Shown: positions 8,292 to 17,700 of the stretch, one piece after another
Numbering within the stretch: position 1 is the stretch's first letter
Layout of the letters: every line of letters begins with the position of its first letter
Assembly (NCBI RefSeq): GCF_018499875.1
Contig: NZ_JAHBAY010000018.1
Span: 112,222-176,221 of the forward strand
Source: Kineosporia corallincola
GTDB lineage: Bacteria > Actinomycetota > Actinomycetes > Actinomycetales > Kineosporiaceae
Direction of reading: 5' to 3'
DNA: 64,000 nt
The notes under the pieces: model-generated
The model's database searches: none
Told to the model about the DNA's origin: nothing
What the model saw: the letters and a program-made list of their open reading frames with translations, nothing else
Program-made: the position numbers and the translations under genes

Positions 8292-8395
8292 GCCAGGGGT
8301 ACGTCTGCACAGTCAGGCAGTTGTCAGGGATGCGGCGATGCAACGCACCACCGTGGCAGCCCCGGCCGCGGCACGGCACACCCGCCGCCGCGACC

Positions 8396-8422
8396 TTCCC
8401 TTTCGCCCGTCCGGAGTTGCCC
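8396..8422 (-). promoter_or_regulatory. Shared 27-bp upstream element, copy 3 (second ricin-domain gene)
   Basis: This is the third copy of GGGCA-N9-GGSCKAAAGGGAA, 116 nt before the start of the gene ending at 7383. The constant 27-bp length and the 98-116 nt spacing in all three genes argue for function rather than chance. Confidence 0.5.
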
Positions 8423-8435
8423 GGAAGTCTTCCGG
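8421..8435. promoter_or_regulatory. 15-bp near-perfect palindrome next to the shared element
   Basis: CCGGAAG and CTTCCGG flank a single T. It could be a dimeric regulator site for the lectin-like gene, or the core of a hairpin ending the AAA+ gene transcript about 100 nt past its stop. Confidence 0.35.
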
Positions 8436-8471
8436 CACAAGATCATCCGGGCGAGTCCGCGCCGGTCGGCC

Positions 8472-8535
8472 CTCGCACCGGTCAGACCTCGCACCGGTCA
8501 GACCTCGCTCCGGTCAGACCTCGCTCCGGTCAGAC
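8472..8535. repeat. Four tandem 16-bp repeats at the 3' end of the AAA+ gene
   Basis: Four consecutive 16-bp units (CTCGCACCGGTCAGAC twice, then the same with A to T at the sixth base twice) run from just past the gene into its last codons (stop at 8530-8532). The unit length is not a multiple of three, consistent with its mostly non-coding position. Confidence 0.85.
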
Positions 8536-11289
8536 CGAGTGCGGCGGGATGTCGGCCGGCTCGATCCGCTGGAGCACCTCGTTGGTGGTCGTGTCGTCCA
8601 GATCCATGTCGGCGAGCCGGGCGGCCTGCCGCTCGGTCATCGTCTGGAACAGCTGCCGGGCCACCCGGCCGTTGCCGAAGCCGGTGTTGCGGGGCAGCGA
8701 GTCGAAGTACTCGACCAGCGACGCTCGGGTCTTCGGGGTGAGCTCGTACTCGTGGTGGTCCGCCTGCATCCCGACGATCCGGGTGAGCTCCTCCGAGCTG
8801 TAGTCGACGAACTCCAGCGTGCGCGAGAACCGGGACTTCAGGCCGGGGTTCGAGCTGAGGAACCGGGACATCTCGTTGGAGTACCCGGCCACGATCACCA
8901 CGATCTCGTCGCGGTAGTCCTCCATCAGCTTCATCAGCGTGACGATGGCCTCCTGGCCGAAGTCGTTCGACTGCCCGGGCGGGGCCAGCGAGTACGCCTC
9001 GTCGAGGAACAGCACGCCGCCCAGCGCCTTACGGAACACCGCCTCGGTCTTCGGCGCGGTGTGACCGACGTACGACCCGACCAGCGCACCCCGGTCGGCC
9101 TCGACCAGGTGCCCCTTCTCCAGCACCCCGAGCCGGGCGAGCAGGCCACCGTACAGCCGGGCCACCGTCGTCTTACCGGTACCCGGGTTACCGGCGAACA
9201 CCAGGTGCCGGCTCAGCGGCGGCGCGGCCAGCCCGGCCTCCTGCCGGCGGCGCACCATCTGCATCAGCTTGACCAGCGCCGTCACGTCGGCCTTGACCTG
9301 CTCCAGGCCGACCAGCTCGGTCAGTTTGCCGCGCAGTTCGTCGAGCGAGCCCTCCGGCTCGGCACCGGCCGAGACGTCGACGCCGAGCTCCGCCTCGGTC
9401 GGGCCGTTGACCGTGGCCTTCTTCTTGTCTGAGGCACCGCTGCGCTCGCTGACCCCGGACTCCGGGATCGTCGAGGTCTCGACGTTGCTGATGACGTTCT
9501 TGCTGAACTCCGGTCTGGCGTCCTCGTCCTGGCTGAGGTCCGCCTCGGTGTCGTGGATGCGCCAGCCGGTCACGGTCGGTGTGGCCTTCTTGCCCACGTG
9601 CAGCGCGGGGAAGCCGGTGGCCGAGACGTCGCAGTCCTCATAGGTTCCCGCCGCGCCGTCGCCGACGAAGACGCCGTTCTTCGTGGTGTCGCGAACGGTC
9701 AGCCGGGTCACCGTGGGCTTCGCGCCGGTCCAGACGACCAGCCCGGAACCACCCGCGCCGTCCACCTGACAGCCCTCGAAAGTGCCCCGCGCGTCTTTCT
9801 CCAGCACGATCCCGGCGGTACCGGCCCGGCGCACCCTGGCGTCGCGCACGGTGGCGTTCGCCCCCGGGCCGACCTGCACGGCGGAGCGCTCGCTGTCGTT
9901 GACGACGATCTTCTCGACCTTGGCCTCCTGCCTGGAAACCATCGAGACCCCGACGCCGCAGCGCTCGAGCTCCAGCCCGGACAGGTCGAGTTCGGCCTCG
10001 CCCTCGGTCTGCACACCGGACAGCCCGGCGCCCCGCACCGTGCCACCGCGCACCCGCCCGGTCGCCCGGCCCTTGAGATGCAGCCCGTGTTCCGGGGTCT
10101 CGAGCACGCCGAGGCCGGTGGCGTCGAGCTGGGCGGAGTCACCGACGCAGACCGCGCTGAACGTGGCGGACTCGACCGTGACGTCTTTCAGCTGGGCTCC
10201 GGAGGTGCCGGACAGGAAGATCCCGTTCGCCCCGCTGCGCCGGATCGTGCCGTCGCTGAACTGGACCTGGGCCTTGTCGCGGGCAACCACGCCGGTGCTG
10301 GTGACCCGGTCGAGGACACAGTTCTCCAGGATCAGCGAGCTGGTGCCGGCCGCGACCAGGCCGGAGCGCTTGGTGATCTCGATCCGGCAGTCGTTCAGCC
10401 GGGCCTCACCGGCCCCGATCAGCAGGCCGTCGCCGCCCGCGCGCTCGATCACGCAGTCGGTGAGCTGCACGCCGGTCGGTTCGCTGTCGGCCTTCGAGGC
10501 CGCGGAACCGGTGCTGCTGCCCAGGATTCGCAGGCCCTCGGCGCCCGAGCGCTCGATGCGGCAGCCGTGGAGCACGACCGAGGCGGCGTCTTCGACCAGC
10601 ACGCCGCTGCGGCCGGTGCGGGAGATCTCGCAGTCCTCGGCCCGGGCCAGGCCCTTGCCCCGCACCCGCAGGCCGGACCCCTTGGTCGAGCGGATCTGGG
10701 TGCCGGACATCGCCAGCTGTGCGGAGTCGCTGACCACCACGCCGGTGCCGTCGATCGCGGTGATCACGCAGGAGTCGAGCACGGCGCGGCTGGAGGCGGT
10801 CAGGTGCACGCCGACCATCGGGGCGCTGCTGATCCGGCAGCTGGTCAGCCGGACCGCGGCCTCGCCCTCGGCGTCGACGCGGCCGGCCAGCAGGTCGCAC
10901 TCGCTCAGCTCGGCGTAGCCGGCCCGCACCCGCACCAGCGGGTTGCCGTCGGCGGCGCCGGTGAGCACCAGGCCGTGCAGCCGGGCCGGGGCGGTGACGG
11001 TCAGGCCCGCCGGGCCGGTGATCCGGACCGTGCCTGAGCCGGCCTCGGCGACCACCGCCACGGCGCGGTCGATCACCAGGCTCTCGGCGTAGACGCCGGG
11101 CGAGATCGCGACGGTCTGGCCCTCCGCCGCGGCGGCCAGGGCCTCGCCGACGGTGGCGAAGAACTTCGGGTCGCCGGGGACGACCCGCAGGATGCCGTCG
11201 GCCGAGGCCTGCGGGGTCTCCGGTTTCGCCGGCCTGCCGAGCTTCGGGGACTTCGGCTGCTGCCGGGGTTCGCGGGATCCGATCCTCAC
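8530..11289 (-). CDS. Right-handed beta-helix repeat protein fused to CbxX/CfxQ (EccA-like) AAA+ ATPase
   Basis: In this 919-residue protein a basic N-terminus leads to a pectate-lyase-like opening (FATVGEALAAAAEGQTVAISPGVY). A long run of parallel beta-helix rungs (about 70-580) repeats phrases such as SGL.V..G..A.....C.I. A linker (about 590-650) joins this to a CbxX/CfxQ-type AAA+ domain (about 655-919). That domain has a Walker A around K706 (GNPGTGKTT) and a Walker B with D763/E764 (GVLFLDEAYSL). AAA+ proteins of this family include EccA of type VII secretion and remodel protein complexes using ATP. Here the beta-helix replaces the usual N-terminal TPR region and may bind substrate. Translation starts at GTG 11287-11289, overlapping the YbaB-like stop as GTGA, with no good ribosome site, so expression depends on coupling. 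Its neighbours suggest it serves the giant protein. Confidence 0.92.
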   Translation of the reverse strand: MRIGSREPRQQPKSPKLGRPAKPETPQASADGILRVVPGDPKFFATVGEALAAAAEGQTVAISPGVYAESLVIDRAVAVVAEAGSGTVRITGPAGLTVTAPARLHGLVLTGAADGNPLVRVRAGYAELSECDLLAGRVDAEGEAAVRLTSCRISSAPMVGVHLTASSRAVLDSCVITAIDGTGVVVSDSAQLAMSGTQIRSTKGSGLRVRGKGLARAEDCEISRTGRSGVLVEDAASVVLHGCRIERSGAEGLRILGSSTGSAASKADSEPTGVQLTDCVIERAGGDGLLIGAGEARLNDCRIEITKRSGLVAAGTSSLILENCVLDRVTSTGVVARDKAQVQFSDGTIRRSGANGIFLSGTSGAQLKDVTVESATFSAVCVGDSAQLDATGLGVLETPEHGLHLKGRATGRVRGGTVRGAGLSGVQTEGEAELDLSGLELERCGVGVSMVSRQEAKVEKIVVNDSERSAVQVGPGANATVRDARVRRAGTAGIVLEKDARGTFEGCQVDGAGGSGLVVWTGAKPTVTRLTVRDTTKNGVFVGDGAAGTYEDCDVSATGFPALHVGKKATPTVTGWRIHDTEADLSQDEDARPEFSKNVISNVETSTIPESGVSERSGASDKKKATVNGPTEAELGVDVSAGAEPEGSLDELRGKLTELVGLEQVKADVTALVKLMQMVRRRQEAGLAAPPLSRHLVFAGNPGTGKTTVARLYGGLLARLGVLEKGHLVEADRGALVGSYVGHTAPKTEAVFRKALGGVLFLDEAYSLAPPGQSNDFGQEAIVTLMKLMEDYRDEIVVIVAGYSNEMSRFLSSNPGLKSRFSRTLEFVDYSSEELTRIVGMQADHHEYELTPKTRASLVEYFDSLPRNTGFGNGRVARQLFQTMTERQAARLADMDLDDTTTNEVLQRIEPADIPPHSV

Positions 11290-11687
11290 CGGTTGCCCGG
11301 CCGGAAGATCGCGTCGAGACCGGCGAGCGCGTCCCCCAGCGGGTCGCCGGGGACCAGGGTGTCTGCCAGACCGGGGCCCTGGGCCAGCGGGCCGGCCAGT
11401 TCCGCCGCCCGCGCGGCGGCGGTACGGCGGGCACGGTCGAGCAGTTCCAGCAGGACCGCGGCCAGTTCGGAGGCCGCCAGGTCGCGGTGCGAGTCGTCCT
11501 TGAAGCGCAGGCCGGTGATCGTGCCGCTGAGCGTGCTGGACACGGTGATCAGGCCGTCGTCGCTGGTGACGTCGACCGTCGTGGTCTCCAGGGTGCGGGT
11601 CAGCTCCGCCAGCTGGTCGCGCTGCCGGGCGAACTCCGCGACCGCTGCCGCCATCTCCTCGGCCATGGGGTCGCCCGGTGAGTTCAT
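11286..11687 (-). CDS. YbaB/EbfC-like small protein
   Basis: This 133-residue protein has a long N-terminal helix (about 8-32), a beta-rich centre (TTTVDVTSDDGLITVSSTLS) and a following helix. That pattern matches YbaB/EbfC, small dimeric proteins that in other bacteria bind DNA. In actinomycetes such proteins also occur beside secretion and giant-protein genes, where their role is less clear. The C-terminus (about 95-133) is extended and Gly/Pro/Leu-rich. Translation starts at ATG 11685-11687 with GGAGAG upstream; an in-frame ATG seven codons later has no ribosome site. It lies 98 nt after the giant gene and overlaps the AAA+ gene by 4 bp, so all three are probably co-transcribed. It could be a regulator, a chaperone or an adaptor. 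Confidence 0.8.
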   Translation of the reverse strand: MNSPGDPMAEEMAAAVAEFARQRDQLAELTRTLETTTVDVTSDDGLITVSSTLSGTITGLRFKDDSHRDLAASELAAVLLELLDRARRTAAARAAELAGPLAQGPGLADTLVPGDPLGDALAGLDAIFRPGNR

Positions 11688-11696
11688 CGTTCGTCG

Positions 11697-11702
11697 CTCT
11701 CC
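11697..11702 (-). promoter_or_regulatory. Ribosome binding site (GGAGAG) of the YbaB-like gene
   Basis: The minus strand reads GGAGAG, 9 nt before the ATG at 11685-11687. The 98-bp gap behind the giant gene (11688-11785) shows no convincing terminator, which supports co-transcription. Confidence 0.55.
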
Positions 11703-11785
11703 GTGTCAGGTCTCGTGGGGTCAGACAGCATCTTTCCCCTTTTCGACGATCGGTCCAACGCTGGAACGGATCCGAGTGCGTTCGG

Positions 11786-14700
11786 TCACTTCTTCCCGTC
11801 CTCCGGGGGCAGAGCGAGCAGCGCCAGGGCGTCGGTCACCGGATTGTCAACGGTGGACGACGCGGGCGCCGCCGCCGTGCCGTCCGCACGGGTGCCGGCG
11901 TCGGCGTCACTGTCGGCGTCGTTGTGGTTGTCGCTGTCGTTGTCGGCGTCGTCGTCGTTGTCGGCGTCGTTGTCGGCGTCGTCGTCGTTGTCGGCGTCGT
12001 CGTCGTTGTCGGCGTCGTCGTCGTTGTCGGCGTCGTCGTTGTCGGCGTCGTCGACCGGGCCCGGGTGCACCGGGGGGACCACCGCCGGAGCCGATTCTTC
12101 CTTCCCGGCGACGGGACCGGAGGCCGGGGTCGGTTCGGAGCCGGCCGACGGAAGCGGGCCGGCCGACGGAAGCGGGCTGGTCGGCGCGGCGGTACCGGCG
12201 AGCAGAGCCCCGAGCACGTCCGCGCCGGTCGCGCCGCTGCGCTGCTGGGGACCGGTCTCCTCGTGCACCACCGGCGGCTTCACCGGGGCCGCGGCCTTCG
12301 CCGGCTTCGGCCGGGCCACCGGCCGGCCCAGCTCGAAGTAGTGCTCGATCAGCTGGGTGGCGAGCTCGCCGACCGGGAGTGCGCGCTCCGGGGTCATCGG
12401 CTCGGTCTCCGGCGTCTCGTCGTCGTCGGTGCCGAGGCCGAGGCGTTCCTCCAGCAGCAGCACCGCCAGAATCCGGGACAGGTCAGAGCGGATCTGGTTA
12501 CGGGTCTCCGGGTCGAGCAGCGCGCCGCCGGGGGCGTCGTCGAGGCGCGACAGCACCATCTTGCCTGCCGCGATCGACATCCGGACCCGGGCCGCGATGG
12601 TGTACTCCTCGGCCTGTTCCAGTGCCTGCGCGGTCACGGCCTCCCACCAGCGGTCCCGGGCCGGAGCGCGCCCGGGGCCGATCAGCCCGGCGAACTGCCG
12701 GGTCAGGCTGGTCACCTCGAGGCGTCCGACGGCCGTGGCGTCACCCACCGGCCCGGCGTCATCCTGGACGGCAGCTCGGTTCCGGTCGGCGGCGTTCACG
12801 GGTTCGGTCACGGGTGTGGGCTCCTCCTGGGCGTCGGGTTCGACGGCCTCACCGTAGGGGGTATGCCCACCGAAGGCGTTCCCGGCCAGGGTCTCCGGCT
12901 CGATCACCGTTGAACTGGGCTCCTCCTCGATCGTCTCCAGAACGGTTCGCTTCACGACCACCGTTGCGGCAGGCTCCTCGACCTCCGCCAGAACGGGCCC
13001 ATCCTCGACGTCCGTCGGCTCAGGCTCCTCCTCGTTCACCGGCACGGCGGGGCCGTCGAAGAAGCCGGCGAACTCCGGCCGCGCTCCCAGCACCATGACC
13101 GCCGCGGCGGGCAGCCGGCCGATGAAGCCGGCCGGCACGTCCACCGCCAGGTGCGCGCCCCGGGCACCGTGCAGCGCCACGGTCACGTCGAAGGCGAAGT
13201 ACACGTACTCCTGGGTCTTTTCGAAGTTCCGCTCCAGCACGTTCCGGGAGTCGCTGGCGAACGCCGCCGAGGTCTCGGTGTCGGTGCCGAGGCCCAGTTC
13301 GCCCTCATCGGCGCGGTGCTGCTCGTGGTGGTGCTCACCGGCGAGCGCGTCGACGCGGAAGTGCAGGCCCCTCGAGGACTCCCGCTCGTGCTCCACGTCC
13401 GTGGCCGTCTGCACGTAGTTGCGGCCCTTGATCTCGGCCTCGGTCAGCCGCACCGCGCGGTTGACCCGCAGGCCGATCGTCACGTCGCCCTTGGCCAGCG
13501 GAACCGTGTGCGTGTGCGCCAGCATCTTCATCGCCCGCGCCCGCAGGCTGGTGCTGCCGGTCGCCTCGGCCAGCACCGCCCCACGACCGGTGGCCAGCTC
13601 GTAGCCGCGCGGCCCGGCGGCCGGATCCAGCGACAGGTGCTCGGGTTTCACGGTGACCAGCGGCGCGTAGGCGGCGATCACCAGGTCGGCGGGCAGCGCC
13701 ACCGGCTGGACCACCTCCGCCACCCCGGCGCTGACCGGGTCGGCGGCGATGTCCTGTGCCCGGGCGTCCTGGCCCGGGCGCGGGGTGCGGCCCGGGATCA
13801 CCAGGCTCTGCCCCGGCGCGGGCGTCTCCTGCCGGGTCACGTGCTCGGGCACGATCAGCGTGGCCGAGCCGTTGGTGTGGGCCGGGTCGGTCGTCCACAG
13901 CGACCGCCCGGCGTACCAGTACCGGGCAGCGGCCAGCCGCAGCGCGTCGTCACCGGCCAGGGCGCTCATCATCCCGGCGACCCCCAGGAACGAGCCGCGG
14001 GCCAGCGACAGCAGGTGCCGGATGCCGGCAGGCAGCTCCAGCGTGCCGACGGCCTCCATCCGGAACCGCAGGGGGTGCCGGAACTCGTAGGAGCGGTCAC
14101 GCATCGTGGCCCGGGAGATCGCCTTGGCGTCGACCTTCTCGGCGCTCTGCTCACCGCGGCCCCAGCTGCCCCCGGCCTCGACCGTGCCGCCGCCGAGCCA
14201 GCTCGGCGCGAACCCGGCCGCGTAGGCGATACCGCCGAAACCTGCGGTGCTGCGCTCGGTCTCCTTCTCGGTGGTGCCGTCGAGGGCCTGGGTCCGGACC
14301 ATCAGCTTGACGTCCGGCCGGCGGCGCACCTCGTCGGCCGGCAGCGGCTCCGCGCTGACCCGCACCCCGACGTACTCGACGCTGCCGAGGGCCCGGGGCA
14401 CCGGGATCCAGGCCACCACGCCGGTTCCGAGCAGCAGCAGGTGCTGGCGGTTCAGGTTCTCCTCGGAGAACCGGGCGCGCAGGATCTGCATCTGAGGGCT
14501 GGCCGTGCGCTCCTCGTGCTTGCCGAGCACCCCCTTGCCCTTGAGCAGACCGACCACGCCGGGCAGGACGCCGGCGGCCTCCATCGCCTCGGAGTAGGAG
14601 GACCCCAGCGCCAGGTTCGCGTCGAGGTACGTGCGATCGGTGACCAGTGCGGCGCCGAGGTCCGGCGGGTCGCTGCGCAGCGGGCCGCCCCTCATGTCCT

Positions 14701-17700
14701 CGGCCTCCTCAGCCGCGGCCGGCCGGGGCAGCTCCAGCCGCTCCGCGAGCCGGTCCGGCACCACCAGGTCCAGGGCCCGCTCGACGTGCAGATACCGGGT
14801 CTGCCCGCCGCGCACCCGGTGCCCGCCGTCCTGCGACCGGGTGATGCTGACGCCGAACACCAGGCCGGCGTTGTAGGAGTGCATCAGGCCGGAGTAGGTC
14901 GCCCGCACCACGTCGGCGCCGCCGGCCCGGTCCTCGTTGTCGTTCGCCCACTTCTTCATCGCGTGACCCTCGACCTGGAGCTTGACCGCGTCGGTGCCGC
15001 GGCGCGACTCCTCCTCGATCAGCTCGCCCGAGTCCCCGCCCACGCTGGGCGTGTGCTTGGTCCGGATCCGCGGGCCGACCGCGACGCCGCCGGCGACGTG
15101 CCAGCCGTCCGACCGGCCGCGACCGACCCGGGTGATCGCGGCGGCGTAGTGCTCCAGCTCGACGTCGTCGGAGCTGCGCTCGTGCTCCAGGTGCACCGGC
15201 CGGGCGAAGATCCGCAGGGTCCAGGACCTCCCGTCGGCCTCCGGCAGGGCGATACTCACGCCGTCCTCGGAGACATAGGCGCCGAGCTGGGCCTCGATCG
15301 AGGTGGAGCGGGCGGCGTCGAGGATCTCCTCGGGCAGGTCCCACAGCTCGCGCGGCTGCGGCTGTCCGGTCGCGTACGCCCACTCGCGGCCGATGAACAT
15401 GGCCAGTTCCGGCATCGCGACGAGCTTTCCGAACACCCCGGGGGCGGCCGGGGCCAGGCTGGTCACCAGCCCGGCGGGCGGCGCCACCAGGAGCTCGGCG
15501 GTGCGGCCGACGTCCATCAGCCGGCCCAGCGGCACCCGCGCGTGCGGCTGGTGCGGCTCCGGCACGGCGACCCGGCCGGTCACGTCGTCGCCGGTGACGA
15601 AGCCCCGGAACAGCGACTCGTCCACCCGCGCGGCCTTGTCCGGCGTGTACACCCGCACGGCGACCCGGAAGCCCATCGCCTTGACGATTTCCGCGACGAC
15701 GCCCTCGGTCTCGGTGCGCCGGTACCCCTTCGCCCCGGTGCTGATGCCGGTCTTGCGCACGCGGTCACGCCCGCCCGCGATCAAGATCCGGCCCAGTTCC
15801 AGCCCGGCCTTCTTCGGGCCGAGCCGGGCCCGGCCGTCGATGCCGACCTCGGTGCTGTCGGAGTCGTCGCGCTCGGCCGTGGCCACGGAGTCCGAGGTGA
15901 CCCGGGAGTTGACGATCAGCTCGTACTCGTCCACGCCAAGGGTGGGACCGAACTCGCCCGTGACCATCACCTCGATCCGCTGTCGGCCGAACCCGGTGCG
16001 GTAGACCACGCCGGTCAGCGTCTGCACCAGGTCGGCCTGGAGCGCGGGCACCCCGAAGTTCAGGTCCAGCTCACGGTCGATCTGGGCCCACTGGGCCGAG
16101 CCGAGCAGCCGGTCGCCGAGCCGGTTGATCAGGGCGTCGCGCACGCTGTTCAGCACGGCCTCGGCGCCGGTCAGCCGGGTGCCGTGGCCCAGGCCGGGTC
16201 CGCGGCCGGAGGCCAGCGCGGCAGGCTCGCGTCCGTCAGGGGTGCGCAGCACGCGGTCGGTCGGGAACGGCCCGGCCACCGAGTCGTCCGGGCCCACGAC
16301 GACCTGGAACCGGGGACGACGCAGGGCGAACTCGTACTCGTCCGCGGTCAGCGAGCCCTCGGCCGGCCGGATCGGGGTGTGGTCGGCGTCGCGCAGTTGT
16401 GCACGGCCGTGCCCGGCCAGCTCCAGAGCCAGCCGCCAGACCGCCGAGTTCTTCTGCGTGATACCGGTTTCCAGCCGCCGCACCACGACCGGTTCGTGCA
16501 GGGTGGCGGCCAGCACGCGCAGCTCGTCGAGCGTGCGCACACCGCGCCGCCCCACCGCCGGCTGCCATCCGGCCGCGGCCTCCTGGCCGGAGCGGACCCG
16601 GTCGAGGGCCCGGATCAGGCCGTCGTGCTCGGCCGGCCGGAGCGGGACCACCGGCCGCGAACCCGCCGGGACCTGGTACGCGGGCACCACCGAGACCTGC
16701 TCGCCGAGCAGAGCCCGCTCGAAACCGGCCATCTGCGGCACCGGGACGGCGACCTCGGCCATCGCCTCGACGAGGAGCGGCGGCATCTTCGACCCCACGC
16801 CCTGCGGCCCGGTGAACTCCACGGTGATCCGGGTCAGGGCCCGGTAGCGGGCCATCTGGACCTTGCGCGACAGCGTCGCCTTCGGCATCACCTGGAGCTC
16901 GGTGCCGAGGTGGTGCGAGCGGGTCAGGTTGATCGTGAAACCGCCGTGCAGGTAACCCTTCCCACTCAGGTTACCGGCTTCGATGCCGCCCGCCTGGGCA
17001 CCGTACGACTGCTTGAAGCCGCTACGGAACGACTCGCCCCGCTGCGCCGACCGGCTGACCCCGCTGTCGTCGCGCACGGTGCCCACGGCGAAGCCCTCCA
17101 GCTCCAGCCGGAGCAGTTCCAGGGTGACCCGGGGGTGCACCGAGAAGCCGCGGCCACCGGTACGTCTCGCCGAGATCAGGTCGCCGGCCAGACCGCTGCT
17201 CAGTAACCACGGCGAGCGGTTGGTCAGGGCCATCTCGCCCAGCGTGGCCGCCAGGGTCGCGTCCATGACCGGCGCCGTCTGCCCCGCCGGGAGACCCGCC
17301 TTCAGCAGGCTCTGGGCGATGCCGGTGGCCAGCGGCTCGGTCTGCACCGCGGTGATCACCGCGTGGAACTGCCCGATCCGGGCCGCCCGCGCGGCCTGGA
17401 CCCGGTGTTCCGGCGGGGCCGGCGGACCCTCGGGCCGCACACCCGCGGCCAGGGGATCACGCAGGGACGACGACGGCAGGGTCGCCGTGATCAGCCGGTC
17501 CAGCCGGTTCGTCGAGGACACCACCGGCTGCCCGTCGACGAAGACCCGGAAGTGCACGTCGGCCGCGAACTCCGGCTCGGCGGAGTCCAGGAGCTTGCGC
17601 CCGGCCACGGTCATCGTCCTGCGGGTGTGGCGGGTGCCCGAGGAGGTGGACGGCGAGAAGCGCGGGGCCCCCACCATCACGGTCCGCACCGGTTCCGAGG

